Of a stretch of DNA of 64,000 nt, positions 31,964-42,084 are shown one piece after another; position 1 is the stretch's first letter, and each line of letters opens with the position of its first letter. The position numbers and the translations under genes were made by a program. The notes beneath the pieces are model-generated. The model ran no database searches and was not told the DNA's origin. It saw only the letters and a program-made list of their open reading frames with translations. Origin of the DNA: Paludibacteraceae bacterium. GTDB lineage: Bacteria; Bacteroidota; Bacteroidia; Bacteroidales; Paludibacteraceae. The stretch covers positions 124,001 through 188,000 of the forward strand of contig JAFYMG010000001.1 of NCBI GenBank assembly GCA_017556705.1, written 5' to 3'.

Positions 31964-32704
31964 TTAGTTGATTGCCATTCGTCCATCAATTACAGACTCT
32001 ACGGTCTTCACTTGTTTAATATATTCGATATACAGATCGCGAATTTTCTTGTCTGATTTCCAAACTGAAACATGGTTCTTCAGCGGTATCATACCATCAG
32101 TACCCTGACTGAGATAATCGCTCGTTGCAACAGTGTAATATGCATCTGGCATAACTTCTTTGCCTGCGATTTTCACTGATTTTACCGCACCATTCTCCGC
32201 TACCATGCGTAATCCAGCTACACCTTGACCACCCGTTTGAGCAAAGATATCACATAGATCCAAGATATCTTTTCCTTGCATAGTCAATACCACCAACTCA
32301 TTCTCGAATGGCATCAACTCGAAGACATGCTTGAAAGTGATATTTCCAGCAGCCCAATTGCAACGCATACCACCAATATTCACTACTGCCATATCCACTT
32401 GCTCTGGAGATAGCTCACACGCCTTTGCCCACAATGCATCGCTAGCCCAGTTGAGCATCGTACACTCGGGCTGATGTACCGTCAAAGCCACAGGCGCATA
32501 GCCAATAGGCGCACCTAGTTGCTCCTCTAGGTCGGCTTTGATTGGAGCCATTGATTCTAGATAATCGGTATCTTGAATAGCATCCAATGTGCTATCAATC
32601 ATTAATATCTCTCCAACTGCCTTTGCAACATGCATTGGACGATGACAAGCAGACATCATCAACGAGAGAATACAAATCGTAATATAAATTGTAGTTTTCA
32701 TCAT
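31964..32704 (-). CDS. Lipoprotein with 5'-nucleotidase C-terminal domain only
   Basis: About 246 residues from the ATG at 32704 (or 32701). The promoter at 32721-32728 rules out the longer frame from 32749. The signal ICILSLMMSAC gives a lipidated cysteine. The body is the substrate-binding domain of UshA-type 5'-nucleotidases: NWASDALWAKA, VDMAVVNIGGMRCNWAAGNITF, HVFELMPFENELVVLTMQGKDI, YTVATSDYLSQGTDGM. The metallophosphatase domain that normally precedes it is absent and no partner gene is adjacent. Alone it may bind nucleotides or work with a separate phosphatase elsewhere. Confidence 0.85.
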   Translation of the reverse strand: MMKTTIYITICILSLMMSACHRPMHVAKAVGEILMIDSTLDAIQDTDYLESMAPIKADLEEQLGAPIGYAPVALTVHQPECTMLNWASDALWAKACELSPEQVDMAVVNIGGMRCNWAAGNITFKHVFELMPFENELVVLTMQGKDILDLCDIFAQTGGQGVAGLRMVAENGAVKSVKIAGKEVMPDAYYTVATSDYLSQGTDGMIPLKNHVSVWKSDKKIRDLYIEYIKQVKTVESVIDGRMAIN

Positions 32705-32720
32705 AATTATTTTTTCGCTG

Positions 32721-32752
32721 CAAAGATAATATATTTTTTTGACATACACAAG
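32721..32752 (-). promoter_or_regulatory. Promoter of the nucleotidase-domain / C69 / pepD operon
   Basis: Minus-strand CTTG (32749-32752), 20 bases, TATCTTTG (32721-32728). The leader is about 12 bases. Confidence 0.75.
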
Positions 32753-32766
32753 ATTTTGGATGGAAT

Positions 32767-32797
32767 AAAAAAAATCGCACTCCCTTGGAATGCGATT
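32767..32797 (-). terminator. Terminator of the ribosomal protein cluster
   Basis: An 11-bp stem with one G-U pair (32773-32783 with 32787-32797) and a run of eight T on the transcribed strand. It lies 25 bases past the rplQ stop. Confidence 0.85.
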
Positions 32798-32821
32798 TTC
32801 TTTTCGAGTATATACGTATGA

Positions 32822-33289
32822 TTACTCTGCAGCAGCCTCTGTAGCTGGAGCCTCTGCCTTAGGAGCAGCCTTCTTACCAGCACGACGTGTGGTTTTCTTA
32901 GCTGCAGCCTTAGGAGTCTTGAGCATGTTCTCATTGTAATCAACGAGCTCGATGATACACATCTCAGCAGCATCACCAAGACGGAAACCTGTACGGAGGA
33001 TACGTGTGTAGCCACCTGGACGGTTAGCAATCTTCTCTGCTACATTTTGGAAGAGCTCGGTAACAACCTCTTTTTGTTTGAGTTTAGCGAAGACGAGACG
33101 GCGGTTAGCTGTAGTGTCTTCTTTAGCATGGGTGAGCAATGGCTCTACATACATACGAAGAGCTTTTGCTTTAGCCAAAGTGGTCTTAATACGCTTGTGC
33201 TCAATGAGTGAGCAAGCCATATTAGAAAGCATTGCATGACGGTGCGCAGCTTTACGACCAAGATGATTGAATTTCTTATTGTGTCTCAT
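32822..33289 (-). CDS. rplQ: 50S ribosomal protein L17
   Basis: 155 residues. The conserved core [20 protein letters not shown] to about residue 120 matches L17. The last 35 residues are an Ala-Lys-Pro-rich tail ([18 protein letters not shown]), a lineage-specific extension that is not needed for the core fold. It is the last gene of the ribosomal cluster and is followed by a terminator. It begins 19 bases after rpoA. Confidence 0.97.
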   Translation of the reverse strand: MRHNKKFNHLGRKAAHRHAMLSNMACSLIEHKRIKTTLAKAKALRMYVEPLLTHAKEDTTANRRLVFAKLKQKEVVTELFQNVAEKIANRPGGYTRILRTGFRLGDAAEMCIIELVDYNENMLKTPKAAAKKTTRRAGKKAAPKAEAPATEAAAE

Positions 33290-33308
33290 TTTTGTTTTAC
33301 TTTTTTAA

Positions 33309-34301
33309 TTAATCATTAAGTTTGTATCTGCTAATATCCATGCCGAATGCCAAGCCGTTCTTCTCAAGAAGCTCATCGAGCTCTGTAAGAGATTTCTTAC
33401 CGAAGTTACGGAACTTGAGCAAATCAGAACGATGATATTTTACCAATTCGCCAAGAGTATCAACTTCAGCTGCCTTCAAGCAGTTGAGCGCACGTACAGA
33501 GAGATCCATATCCACGAGGCGTTGGTTGAGCAACTGACGCATCTTAAGATGCTCCTCGTTGATGGTGTTGTTAACTGGCTTGCTGTGATCCTCAATCTCA
33601 ATGCGTTCTTCAGAGAAGAGCATGAAGTGATAGATGAGGAGTTTAGCAGCCTCTGTGAGTGCATTTTGTGGAGTAATCGAACCGTCGGTAGAGATCTCAA
33701 GTGTGAGTTTCTCATAATCGGTACGTTGCTCAACACGATAAGCATCGATACTGTATTTCACGTTGCGAATAGGAGTGTAGATGCTATCAATAGCCAACAC
33801 ACCAATTGCATCGTTTGCTTGACGATTTTCATCAGCAGATACGTAACCACGTCCTTTGTTGATATTGATTTCAATCTCAAAGTCAGCAGACTCATCCATC
33901 TCTGCGAGCAACAACTCTGGGTTGAGCACGTCGAATGATTGGAGGTAACTATTGAGTTCTCCTGCGAGAAGAACAGTATTGCCCTTCACATGCATGCGGA
34001 TAGTCTCTTCGGTAGCTTCGATACCTTCTTTGCGGATGAAGCGTACTTGTTTGAGATTGAGGATAAGGTTGGTTACGTCGGTAATAACACCAGGGATAGT
34101 AGCAAATTCATGATCAATACCATTGATCTTAATTGAACAGATAGCAAAGCCCTCGAGCGAACCAATGAGTACGCGACGAATAGCGTTACCAACTGTGATA
34201 CCATAACCCGGTTCGAGCGGACGGAACTCAAAAATTCCGTGATTGTTGCTCGAATCCAACATGATCACCTTGTCAGGTTTAATAAAATCTAATATTGCCA
34301 T
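33309..34301 (-). CDS. rpoA: RNA polymerase alpha subunit
   Basis: 330 residues. The N-terminal assembly domain (about 1-230) has [20 protein letters not shown]. After a linker, the C-terminal domain (about 250-325) keeps the helix-hairpin-helix DNA-contact region [18 protein letters not shown] and [16 protein letters not shown]. The order rpsM-rpsK-rpsD-rpoA-rplQ is the normal alpha operon. Confidence 0.98.
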   Translation of the reverse strand: MAILDFIKPDKVIMLDSSNNHGIFEFRPLEPGYGITVGNAIRRVLIGSLEGFAICSIKINGIDHEFATIPGVITDVTNLILNLKQVRFIRKEGIEATEETIRMHVKGNTVLLAGELNSYLQSFDVLNPELLLAEMDESADFEIEININKGRGYVSADENRQANDAIGVLAIDSIYTPIRNVKYSIDAYRVEQRTDYEKLTLEISTDGSITPQNALTEAAKLLIYHFMLFSEERIEIEDHSKPVNNTINEEHLKMRQLLNQRLVDMDLSVRALNCLKAAEVDTLGELVKYHRSDLLKFRNFGKKSLTELDELLEKNGLAFGMDISRYKLND

Positions 34302-34312
34302 GAATTTAATTA

Positions 34313-34918
34313 TTATTTAGAGTACAACTCGACGATTAATTGCTCCTTGATGTTCTCAGGGATATCTTCACGTTGTGGAATGTTGAGGTATTTACCTGCT
34401 TTCTCAGCCTCATTCCACTCGAGCCAGCTATATTTGCTGTGGTTGAAACCATCCAAAGAAGCAGCGATTACCTCGAGAGATTTAGCTTTCTCGCGAACAG
34501 CTACTACTTGACCAGGTTTAACTTCGTATGAAGGGATATTTACCACTTTGCCATCCACAGTGATGTGACGGTGGCTAACGAGCTGACGTGCAGCAGCACG
34601 AGTAGGAGCGATACCAAGACGGTAAACGATGTTGTCCAAACGAGACTCCAAGAGTTGGAGAAGGATCTCACCGGTAATACCTTTGATACGTGAAGCCTTA
34701 GCAAAAAGGAGACGGAATTGACGCTCGAGAACACCATAAGTGTATTTAGCTTTTTGCTTCTCAGCGAGCTGAGTACCGTACTCAGACATTTTTTTGCGAC
34801 GGTTTACACCGTGTTGACCTGGAGCGTAGTTACGTTTGTCAAGCACTTTGTCTGGGCCGAAGATAGCCTCTCCGAAACGACGTGCGATACGTGATTTTGG
34901 TCCAATATATCTTGCCAT
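34313..34918 (-). CDS. rpsD: 30S ribosomal protein S4
   Basis: 201 residues. It begins [20 protein letters not shown] and has an S4 RNA-binding domain ([30 protein letters not shown]). The N-terminal zinc-binding cysteines of some S4 forms are absent. S4 initiates 16S assembly and represses the alpha operon in E. coli; no obvious pseudoknot site was looked for in detail here. Confidence 0.98.
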   Translation of the reverse strand: MARYIGPKSRIARRFGEAIFGPDKVLDKRNYAPGQHGVNRRKKMSEYGTQLAEKQKAKYTYGVLERQFRLLFAKASRIKGITGEILLQLLESRLDNIVYRLGIAPTRAAARQLVSHRHITVDGKVVNIPSYEVKPGQVVAVREKAKSLEVIAASLDGFNHSKYSWLEWNEAEKAGKYLNIPQREDIPENIKEQLIVELYSK

Positions 34919-34947
34919 TTTATTACGTTTTTAATAGTTAAACAAAA

Positions 34948-35337
34948 TTATACACGACGACGTTTAGGAGGACGGCAACCATTGTGAGGCATAGGAGTAA
35001 CGTCAACGATTTCAGTTACTGCGATACCAGCGTTAGCACACGCACGGATAGCGCTCTCACGACCTTGTCCAGGACCTTTAACATACGCTTTTACTTTGCG
35101 CAAGCCGAGGTCAAAAGCGACCTTTGCGCAATCCTCAGCAGCAGTTTGAGCTGCATATGGAGTATTCTTTTTAGAGCCACGGAAGCCCATTTTACCAGCA
35201 GATGACCAAGAGATAACTTGACCCTCGCCGTTTGCGATTGTAACAATCACATTGTTGAAAGAAGACATTACGTGAAGTTGACCAACACCGTCAATCTTTA
35301 CAACGCGCTTCTTAGCTGCAACAGTTTTCTTTGCCAT
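34948..35337 (-). CDS. rpsK: 30S ribosomal protein S11
   Basis: 129 residues with an expected lysine-rich start, [16 protein letters not shown], the [21 protein letters not shown] core and the C-terminal [17 protein letters not shown], which contacts 16S RNA in the platform. It is in normal order between rpsM and rpsD. Confidence 0.98.
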   Translation of the reverse strand: MAKKTVAAKKRVVKIDGVGQLHVMSSFNNVIVTIANGEGQVISWSSAGKMGFRGSKKNTPYAAQTAAEDCAKVAFDLGLRKVKAYVKGPGQGRESAIRACANAGIAVTEIVDVTPMPHNGCRPPKRRRV

Positions 35338-35370
35338 AATTGATAGATATTATAGGTTGTTGATACTTGA

Positions 35371-35751
35371 TTACTTCGTTGCTTTCTTCTTGTTAGCAAC
35401 AGTTTTCTTTTTACCTTTACGCGTACGAGCGTTGTTTTTGGTGGATTGACCACGCAATGGAAGACCAATACGGTGACGCACACCACGGTAGCAACCGATA
35501 TCCATCAATCGCTTGATGTTAAGTTGTGTTTCAGAACGCAAGTCACCCTCTACTTTGTAGTTAGCACCGATGATCTCACGAATTTTAGCTGCTTGGTCAT
35601 CCGTCCAATCTTGTACCTTGATGCTTGGGTCAACGCCTGCCTCTGCCAAGATCTTCTTTGCGCTTGAACGACCTATTCCGTAGATGTAAGTCAAACCGAC
35701 TTCGCCACACTTGTTTTGTGGTAAATCTACACCGACAATTCTTATAGCCAT
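35371..35751 (-). CDS. rpsM: 30S ribosomal protein S13
   Basis: 126 residues. [26 protein letters not shown] and [25 protein letters not shown] are S13 signatures. The lysine-rich tail ([10 protein letters not shown]) reaches toward the tRNA sites in known ribosomes. Confidence 0.98.
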   Translation of the reverse strand: MAIRIVGVDLPQNKCGEVGLTYIYGIGRSSAKKILAEAGVDPSIKVQDWTDDQAAKIREIIGANYKVEGDLRSETQLNIKRLMDIGCYRGVRHRIGLPLRGQSTKNNARTRKGKKKTVANKKKATK

Positions 35752-35802
35752 AATTAATTACTTAAGGATAATTGTTTTTAAATGTTTACCTATATGAAAT
35801 GC

Positions 35803-35919
35803 TTATCCTTGACGCATTTTCATTTTTGGTTCTTTTTTGTTAATTACATACAAGCGACCTTTACGGCGTACGATTTTGCAATCCGCATTGCGCTTTTTTA
35901 CAGATGCTCTAACTTTCAT
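35803..35919 (-). CDS. rpmJ: 50S ribosomal protein L36 (zinc-free form)
   Basis: 38 residues: it starts [19 protein letters not shown] and ends KMKMRQG. Of the four zinc ligands in the common L36 form, only the cysteine at residue 14 remains, so this is the C-minus, zinc-free type. It sits in its usual place between infA and rpsM. Confidence 0.95.
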   Translation of the reverse strand: MKVRASVKKRNADCKIVRRKGRLYVINKKEPKMKMRQG

Positions 35920-35941
35920 TTTAATAGAGTTTTAGAGTGTT

Positions 35942-36160
35942 TTATTTATAACGGAACGAAATACGTCCTTTAGTGAGGTCATATGGACTCATCTCCACCT
36001 TCACACGGTCACCAGGAAGAATCTTGATGTAATGCTGACGCATCTTACCTGAGATGTGAGCGATGATAACATGACCGCTTTCTAGTTGTACACGGAACAT
36101 TGCGTTGGACAATGCCTCGGTAACTGTTCCATCTACTTCAATTGCATCTTGTTTAGCCAT
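35942..36160 (-). CDS. infA: Translation initiation factor IF-1
   Basis: 72 residues, a single OB fold: [44 protein letters not shown] and the final [15 protein letters not shown]-1 binds the ribosomal A site during initiation. It lies between map and rpmJ with short gaps, as is usual in the spc region. Confidence 0.98.
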   Translation of the reverse strand: MAKQDAIEVDGTVTEALSNAMFRVQLESGHVIIAHISGKMRQHYIKILPGDRVKVEMSPYDLTKGRISFRYK

Positions 36161-36178
36161 AATAATACTTTGGTTTAA

Positions 36179-36964
36179 TTAAATGAAACGATCTCCTAAT
36201 ACTTGTTGAATATAGTCGAATGTGGACAGGATGTCTGCTTTGCCGTTGCATACGCATACACTATGCTCGTAATGAGCTGCAGGTTTGCGGTCTGCTGTGC
36301 GCGCTGTCCAACCATCGTTTTCGATGATGACATTGCGGCGACCAAGACAGATCATTGGCTCGATGGCAAGTGTCATACCCGATTTGAGTACAATACCATT
36401 GCCACGTCGTCCATAGTTGCATACCTCAGGCTCTTCGTGCATATCGCGTCCGATGCCGTGTCCTACAAACTCGCGTACCACAGAGTATCCTGCGCGCTCG
36501 CAATGATTTTGTATAACTGCACCGATATCGCCAAGACGACGTCCTGTGACTGCCTGTTCGATGCCGAGATAAAGGGCCTCTTTGGTTGTGCGCATAAGTT
36601 GCAACACCTCAGGAGCCACTTCGCCCACAGGGAAGGTGTAAGCAGAGTCTGCGCAGAAGCCATTGAGTTTGACCACAGTGTCCACCGATACGATGTCGCC
36701 ATCCTTCAATATCACCTTGTCAGAAGGGATACCATGAACGACTTGCTCGTTGACCGACGTGCACAAGGTGGCAGGATAACCTTCGTATCCGAGGCAAGAA
36801 GGAATACCTCCGTTGTCGCAGATAAACTCATAAGCCACTTTGTCTAGCTCCGCAGTAGTAACTCCTGGTCGGATGACTTTGGCCACTTCGGCCAAAGTCC
36901 TTCCGAGCAGGTCATTACTGCGACGCATCAGCTCGACTTCTTCATCAGTCTTTAGGTATATCAT
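36179..36964 (-). CDS. map: Methionine aminopeptidase, type I
   Basis: 261 residues. It removes the N-terminal methionine from new proteins. Metal ligands can be placed in SVDTVVKLNGFCADSAYTF (Asp pair), FVGHGIGRDMHEEPEV (His), MTLAIEPMICLG (Glu) and the final glutamate in HYEHSVCVCNG. It lacks the zinc-finger extension. It lies 5 bases from secY. Confidence 0.97.
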   Translation of the reverse strand: MIYLKTDEEVELMRRSNDLLGRTLAEVAKVIRPGVTTAELDKVAYEFICDNGGIPSCLGYEGYPATLCTSVNEQVVHGIPSDKVILKDGDIVSVDTVVKLNGFCADSAYTFPVGEVAPEVLQLMRTTKEALYLGIEQAVTGRRLGDIGAVIQNHCERAGYSVVREFVGHGIGRDMHEEPEVCNYGRRGNGIVLKSGMTLAIEPMICLGRRNVIIENDGWTARTADRKPAAHYEHSVCVCNGKADILSTFDYIQQVLGDRFI

Positions 36965-36969
36965 TCTTC

Positions 36970-38307
36970 TTAATAAGCCATAGCGGAGCGACCCTTGATG
37001 CGCATACCTGACTCATAGAAGCCATCGTAGTGACGCTCGAGGAGTTTGCTCTCGATTTGTTGTAGCGTATCCAAGATTACACCCACCATGATGAGCAATG
37101 AAGTACCACCGAAGAATTGCGCAAAGCCCATGCTCACACCGAAGAGGCGAGCGAAAGCTGGCAACACAGCGATGATTGCCAAGAGGCAAGAGCCAGGCAA
37201 AGTCAAGCGTGTCATGATAGAGTCGATATACTCAGCTGTCTTCTTACCTGGTTTAACGCCAGGGATGAAGCCGTTGTTGAGCTTGAGGTTTTCAGCCATT
37301 TGTACAGGATTAATAATAATCGCAGTGTAGAAATAGGTGAAAACAATGATCAAGAGTGCAAATACAGCGTTGTACCAGAAGCCATTGTTGTCCATGAATG
37401 CGCGTGTGAAGGCGTTAGCTTCAGAAGAAGAGAAGCCTGCAAGTGCGATAGGAATAAACATAATAGCTTGTGCGAAGATGATAGGCATCACATTCGCAGC
37501 ATTCACCTTAAGAGGGATATACTGACGTACGCCACCATATTGTTTGTTACCCACCATACGCTTAGCGTATTGTACAGGAATACGACGTGTACCTTGTACG
37601 AGAAGGATAGCAAAAGCAAACACAGCCAAAAGGAAGATGATCTCAAGGATGAATACCATCAAACCTCCACCTTCATTCAAGCGTGAACCGAACTCTTGGA
37701 TAATCGCTTGTGGGAAACGAGCGATGATACCGATAAGAATGATAAAGGAAATACCATTACCAATACCACGATCGGTGATGCGCTCACCCAACCACATTAC
37801 GAACATAGAGCCCGCGCAGAGAAGGATAGTAGAAGAGATGGTGAACCAGTTAAAACCTACAGCTACACTTTGACCTGCTTGTGCCATTTGCACAGAGAGG
37901 TTCACCAAGTAGCTAGGACCTTGGAAAAGGAGAATAGCTACGGTGAGATAACGTGTGATTTGGTTCATCTTTTGGCGGCCAGACTCACCCTCTTTTTGCA
38001 TCTTTTGGAAGTAAGGCACTGCGATAGTAAGCAATTGGATTACGATAGATGCAGAGATGTAAGGCATAATACCCAACGCAAAGATAGAAGCATTGGAGAA
38101 GGCTCCACCCGAGAACATATCCAAAAGTGCCATCAAGCCACCTGCTGTTTGCGATTGCAAAGCAGTAAGGGCTCCTGGATCAATACCTGGAAGTACCACA
38201 AAAGAACCAAAGCGATAGATGAGCACAAACAAAAGTGTGGTCAACAATCGGCTACGGAGATCTTCGATCTTCCAGATATTTTGGATTGTTTGAATAAACT
38301 TACGCAT
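36970..38307 (-). CDS. secY: Protein translocase subunit SecY
   Basis: 445 residues with ten predicted membrane segments. Conserved parts include YRFGSFVVLPGIDPGAL, the plug-forming DMFSGGAFSNASIFALGIMPYISASI, PFFQKMQKEGESGRQK-type loop (PYFQKMQKEGESG) and NRYGGxxQ-like KQYGGVRQYIPLKVN. It forms the channel with SecE and SecG. It lies in standard order after rplO. Confidence 0.97.
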   Translation of the reverse strand: MRKFIQTIQNIWKIEDLRSRLLTTLLFVLIYRFGSFVVLPGIDPGALTALQSQTAGGLMALLDMFSGGAFSNASIFALGIMPYISASIVIQLLTIAVPYFQKMQKEGESGRQKMNQITRYLTVAILLFQGPSYLVNLSVQMAQAGQSVAVGFNWFTISSTILLCAGSMFVMWLGERITDRGIGNGISFIILIGIIARFPQAIIQEFGSRLNEGGGLMVFILEIIFLLAVFAFAILLVQGTRRIPVQYAKRMVGNKQYGGVRQYIPLKVNAANVMPIIFAQAIMFIPIALAGFSSSEANAFTRAFMDNNGFWYNAVFALLIIVFTYFYTAIIINPVQMAENLKLNNGFIPGVKPGKKTAEYIDSIMTRLTLPGSCLLAIIAVLPAFARLFGVSMGFAQFFGGTSLLIMVGVILDTLQQIESKLLERHYDGFYESGMRIKGRSAMAY

Positions 38308-38312
38308 ACTAA

Positions 38313-38759
38313 TTAGATTTTGTTGATAGTACCACCAGCAGCTGTAATAGCAGCCTCAGCAGATTTACTGAAAGCGTTAGCTTCTACGGTTAATTTTGCA
38401 GTGAGGGTACCGTTTCCAAGGATTTTCACCAATTGAGTTTTGTTGATGAAGCCAGCCTCGTGGAGCTCGATCAAGCCGATCTTCTCAAGGTTCTTAGCCT
38501 CAGCAAGTGCTTGAAGAGTAGAAAGGTTGATAGCTTTGTACTCAACGCGATTGATGTTTTGGAAACCAAACTTAGGCAAACGGCGTTGCATAGGCATCTG
38601 ACCACCCTCGAAACCAATTTTCTTAGAATAACCAGAGCGTGACTTAGCACCCTTGTGACCACGAGTAGAGGTACCACCGAGTCCTGAACCAGGACCACGA
38701 CCGATACGCTTAGCGGTCTTTACTGAACCAGCAGCTGGCTTAAGATTATTTAATTCCAT
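38313..38759 (-). CDS. rplO: 50S ribosomal protein L15
   Basis: 148 residues. The glycine-rich N-terminus (KRIGRGPGSGLGGTSTRGHK) and FEGGQMPMQRRLPKFGF identify L15. SecY follows after 5 bases. Confidence 0.98.
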   Translation of the reverse strand: MELNNLKPAAGSVKTAKRIGRGPGSGLGGTSTRGHKGAKSRSGYSKKIGFEGGQMPMQRRLPKFGFQNINRVEYKAINLSTLQALAEAKNLEKIGLIELHEAGFINKTQLVKILGNGTLTAKLTVEANAFSKSAEAAITAAGGTINKI

Positions 38760-38779
38760 AATGCTACTTTTTTTACTAA

Positions 38780-38956
38780 TTAATCAATTACTTTAACCAA
38801 GTGTTTAATTTTGTTTACCATGCCGAGGATAGCAGGAGTAGCCTCGTGCTCAACTACAGCATTCATCTTGCGAAGACCAAGAGCCAACATAGTATCCTTT
38901 TGCACTTGTGGGCAGCCGATAGTGCTGCGTACTTTTTGAATTTTAATTGTTGCCAT
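38780..38956 (-). CDS. rpmD: 50S ribosomal protein L30
   Basis: 58 residues from the ATG at 38956 (a GTG at 38965 adds three and is unlikely). TIKIQKVRSTIGCPQVQKDTM and the C-terminal NKIKHLVKVID fit L30. Confidence 0.96.
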   Translation of the reverse strand: MATIKIQKVRSTIGCPQVQKDTMLALGLRKMNAVVEHEATPAILGMVNKIKHLVKVID

Positions 38957-38971
38957 GATTTTCACAAATTA

Positions 38972-39478
38972 TTATCCGTTAAACACTGTTGAAAGACTCA
39001 CGCCACGGTTTTGAGCTACGGTGCGAGCATCGCGCATTTCGCCGAGTGCTGCGATAGTAGCCTTAACGAGGTTGTGAGGGTTAGAAGAACCCTTAGACTT
39101 AGCGAGAATGTCGGTTACACCAGCTGACTCCAACACGGCGCGCATAGCACCACCGGCCTTTACTCCGGTACCGTGAGAAGCAGGTTGGAGATAAACACGT
39201 GCACCACCAAACTTAGCCTCTTGCTCGTGAGGTACAGTACCCTTCAATACAGGTACTTGGATAAGGTTCTTCTTAGCAGATTCAGTAGCCTTAGAAATAG
39301 CAGCGGTAACTTCACCAGCCTTACCAAGACCCCAACCTACGATACCAGCCTCATTTCCTACAACAACGATGGCTGCAAATGTGAAAGTACGTCCACCCTT
39401 CGTAACTTTGGTTACGCGGTTGACTGCAACAAGGCGCTCCTTGAGCTCCAAGTCTTGTGTTGATTTTACTCGATTCAT
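38972..39478 (-). CDS. rpsE: 30S ribosomal protein S5
   Basis: 168 residues. The RNA-binding domain [20 protein letters not shown] and the C-terminal [21 protein letters not shown] are S5 signatures. The GRTF loop is where spectinomycin resistance changes occur in other species; it looks wild-type. Confidence 0.98.
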   Translation of the reverse strand: MNRVKSTQDLELKERLVAVNRVTKVTKGGRTFTFAAIVVVGNEAGIVGWGLGKAGEVTAAISKATESAKKNLIQVPVLKGTVPHEQEAKFGGARVYLQPASHGTGVKAGGAMRAVLESAGVTDILAKSKGSSNPHNLVKATIAALGEMRDARTVAQNRGVSLSTVFNG

Positions 39479-39493
39479 AACAGTCTCTTTGTT

Positions 39494-39838
39494 TTAGAAT
39501 TTGAGACCTGCCTCGCGGGCAGCGTCTGCCAATGATTTAACTCGACCATGATAGAGGTAGCCGTTACGATCAAATACAACAGCCTCTACGCCAGCAGCCT
39601 TAGCAGCTTCAGCGATGAGTTTGCCGACTTGAGCAGCCTTCTCAGTTTTGGTCATTTTATCTTTAATAGCGAGCGAAGATGCAGATGCAAGTGTTTTACC
39701 TTGCAAATCGTCGATAACTTGTGCGTAGATTTGGCTGTTGCTACGGAATACTGTCAGACGAGGACGCTCAGCTGTACCCGAAACGCGTGTACGGATAGAT
39801 GCTTTAATTTTAAGTCTTCTTGCAATTTTCTGATTCAT
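39494..39838 (-). CDS. rplR: 50S ribosomal protein L18
   Basis: 114 residues. [27 protein letters not shown] and the C-terminal [24 protein letters not shown] identify L18, which binds 5S rRNA with L5. Confidence 0.98.
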   Translation of the reverse strand: MNQKIARRLKIKASIRTRVSGTAERPRLTVFRSNSQIYAQVIDDLQGKTLASASSLAIKDKMTKTEKAAQVGKLIAEAAKAAGVEAVVFDRNGYLYHGRVKSLADAAREAGLKF

Positions 39839-39855
39839 AACTTATTCCTTTCTAA

Positions 39856-40419
39856 TTATTTACCAGCCGATTTACCAGCTTTACGACGAACAACTTCACC
39901 TTGGAACTTAATACCTTTACCTTTGTAAGGTTCTGGTTTGCGGAACGAGCGAATCTTAGCGCATACTTGGCCAATGAGTTGCTTGTCAGCAGATTCCAGA
40001 ATTACGAGAGGGTTTTGGTTACGCTCTGACTTAGTCTCTACCTTGATCTCTTTAGGGAGTTGGAGGTAGATTGGGTGTGTATAACCGAGTGCAAAGTTAA
40101 GCGTATTTTGCATAGCTGCAGCCATCTCAACGCGGTAACCTACACCGACGAGTTCGAGCACTTTCTTGTAACCCTCGCTAACACCTACAACCATGTTATT
40201 GATAAGTGAGCGGTAGAGGCCGTGCATAGCACGATTTTGTTTCTCATCATTTGGACGAGTAACGAGGCATACGCCGTCTTCTACGGTTACGGTGATGTTA
40301 GGATTAACTTGTTGTTGAAGTTCACCTTTAGGACCTTTAACAGTCACGAGGTTCTCAGGGCTAACTGTTACAGTTACACCTGCAGGGATAGCGATAGGCA
40401 ATTTACCAATTCTTGACAT
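39856..40419 (-). CDS. rplF: 50S ribosomal protein L6
   Basis: 187 residues, two L6 domains. It starts MSRIGKLPIAIPAGVTVTV and ends with EPYKGKGIKFQGEVVRRKAGKSAGK, the conserved L6 tail. Confidence 0.98.
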   Translation of the reverse strand: MSRIGKLPIAIPAGVTVTVSPENLVTVKGPKGELQQQVNPNITVTVEDGVCLVTRPNDEKQNRAMHGLYRSLINNMVVGVSEGYKKVLELVGVGYRVEMAAAMQNTLNFALGYTHPIYLQLPKEIKVETKSERNQNPLVILESADKQLIGQVCAKIRSFRKPEPYKGKGIKFQGEVVRRKAGKSAGK

Positions 40420-40435
40420 AGCGTTTCCTCCTTAA

Positions 40436-40831
40436 TTAGTAGATGTAACAAATAACCTCGCCACCGAGCTTCATACCAAGAGCCTCTTTATTGGTCATCA
40501 CACCCTTTGATGTAGAAAGGATAGCGATACCGAGACCGTTCAAGACGCGTGGCATCTCACGATAGCCAACGTACTGACGAAGACCTGGGGTCGATACACG
40601 TTTCAAACTCTTGATGGCGTTAACTTTGTTAACTGGATCATACTTCAAGGCAATCTTGATAGTGCCTTGAGGGCCATCCTCCACGAACTTGTATGAAAGG
40701 ATATAACCTTTCTCAAACAAGATACGTGTGATCTCTTTCTTCAGATTCGAAGCAGGCACCTCAACTACGCGGTGACCAGCTTTGATTGCATTTCTGAGTC
40801 GAGTCAGATAATCTGCGATTGGATCTGTCAT
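40436..40831 (-). CDS. rpsH: 30S ribosomal protein S8
   Basis: 131 residues. It starts MTDPIADYLTRLRNAIKAGH, and the C-terminal GLGIAILSTSKGVMTNKEA is the 16S-binding part. In E. coli S8 represses the spc operon. A 103-base gap with two hairpins precedes this gene here. Confidence 0.98.
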   Translation of the reverse strand: MTDPIADYLTRLRNAIKAGHRVVEVPASNLKKEITRILFEKGYILSYKFVEDGPQGTIKIALKYDPVNKVNAIKSLKRVSTPGLRQYVGYREMPRVLNGLGIAILSTSKGVMTNKEALGMKLGGEVICYIY

Positions 40832-40851
40832 AAATGTTTTAGTTAAATTAA

Positions 40852-40920
40852 TCCCCCCTTTGGGGACAATATTTAATAATTAATTTTATTTATTCCCCAG
40901 AGGCACCTATGTCCTCTGGG
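40852..40920 (-). promoter_or_regulatory. Two hairpins in the rpsN-rpsH gap
   Basis: A short GC hairpin TCCCC / GGGGA (40852-40866) and an 8-bp one CCCAGAGG / CCTCTGGG (40896-40920) sit in the only 100-base gap inside the spc genes. Neither has a T run long enough to be a convincing terminator. They could be a regulatory site or an RNA processing site. Confidence 0.45.
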
Positions 40921-40934
40921 CGAATTTCGATGTT

Positions 40935-41204
40935 TTACCAGCTAGCCTTCTTCACACCTGGGATGAGTCCTGCAGACGCCATCTCACGGAATTGAATACG
41001 ACTCAAGCCGAATGCACGCATATAACCTTTTGGACGGCCAGTGATTTTGCAACGGTTGTGCAAACGAACTGGGCTAGCGTTCTTAGGCAATGCTTGAAGA
41101 CCTTCGTAGTCACCATCCTTGAGGAGTTGAGCGCGTTTAGCAGCATATTTAGCTACGAGCTTAGCGCGTTTTACCTCGCGGGCTTTCATTGATTCTTTTG
41201 CCAT
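40935..41204 (-). CDS. rpsN: 30S ribosomal protein S14 (zinc-free form)
   Basis: 89 residues. [40 protein letters not shown] is the S14 core. The CxxC zinc pairs of the short form are absent, so this is the long, zinc-independent type. Confidence 0.97.
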   Translation of the reverse strand: MAKESMKAREVKRAKLVAKYAAKRAQLLKDGDYEGLQALPKNASPVRLHNRCKITGRPKGYMRAFGLSRIQFREMASAGLIPGVKKASW

Positions 41205-41211
41205 AGTCTAA

Positions 41212-41754
41212 TTACTTTTTGAATGGTAATCCAAACTCACGGAGAAGCGCAAAGCCTTCCTCATCGGTTTTAGCGGTAGTCACGAAAGTGATGTTCATAC
41301 CGAGGAGTTTAGAGATGTTATCAATGTTGATTTCAGGGAAGATGATTTGCTCTTGGATACCGAGTGTATAGTTTCCATGGCCGTCCATCTTGTTGTGGAT
41401 ACCCTTGAAGTCACGGATACGAGGCAAAGCCACGCGCACGAGACGCTCCAAGAACTCGTACATACGCTCACCACGGAGAGTTACGCGTACGCCGATAGGC
41501 ATTTTCTTACGAACCTTGAAACCTGCGATATCTTTCTTGGAAACCGTAGCAACAGCTTTTTGACCAGTGATGAGAGTCATCTCTTGTTGTGCAACGTCGA
41601 TGATCTTCTTATCAGCTACAGCCTCACCAAGACCTTGGTTGAGAACGATCTTCTCGAGTTTAGGACACTGCATTACCGTAGTGTAGTTAAACTCTTTCAT
41701 GAGTGCAGGAACGATACGCTCCAAGTACTCTTGTTTCAAACTTGCTGTATTCAT
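41212..41754 (-). CDS. rplE: 50S ribosomal protein L5
   Basis: 180 residues. [18 protein letters not shown] and [16 protein letters not shown] are the L5 motifs; it binds 5S rRNA. It lies 2 bases from rplX. Confidence 0.98.
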   Translation of the reverse strand: MNTASLKQEYLERIVPALMKEFNYTTVMQCPKLEKIVLNQGLGEAVADKKIIDVAQQEMTLITGQKAVATVSKKDIAGFKVRKKMPIGVRVTLRGERMYEFLERLVRVALPRIRDFKGIHNKMDGHGNYTLGIQEQIIFPEINIDNISKLLGMNITFVTTAKTDEEGFALLREFGLPFKK

Positions 41755-41756
41755 TA

Positions 41757-42065
41757 TTAGATCTCCTTACCAGATTTTTTACTTACGCGGACAAGCTTAC
41801 CATCCTTCACTACGCGACCTACGCGTACTGGTACTCCGTTCTCAACTGGGTTGAGGTTAGAGATGTGGATAGGAGCCTCCTGTTTAACAATACCTCCTTG
41901 AGGATTTTTAGCATTAGGTTTGGTACTCTTAGATACCAAGTTAACACCTTCTACGATAGCACGTTGTTTCTCTACGAGCACCTCCAACACACGGCCGGTT
42001 TTGCCCTTAGAAGCACCTGCGTTCACGTATACGGTATCACCTTTCTTAATATGTAATTTTGCCAT
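41757..42065 (-). CDS. rplX: 50S ribosomal protein L24
   Basis: 102 residues with a KOW motif ([22 protein letters not shown]) and conserved [13 protein letters not shown]24 starts 50S assembly. Confidence 0.97.
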   Translation of the reverse strand: MAKLHIKKGDTVYVNAGASKGKTGRVLEVLVEKQRAIVEGVNLVSKSTKPNAKNPQGGIVKQEAPIHISNLNPVENGVPVRVGRVVKDGKLVRVSKKSGKEI

Positions 42066-42084
42066 ATTTGTAGAATTTAGATGA

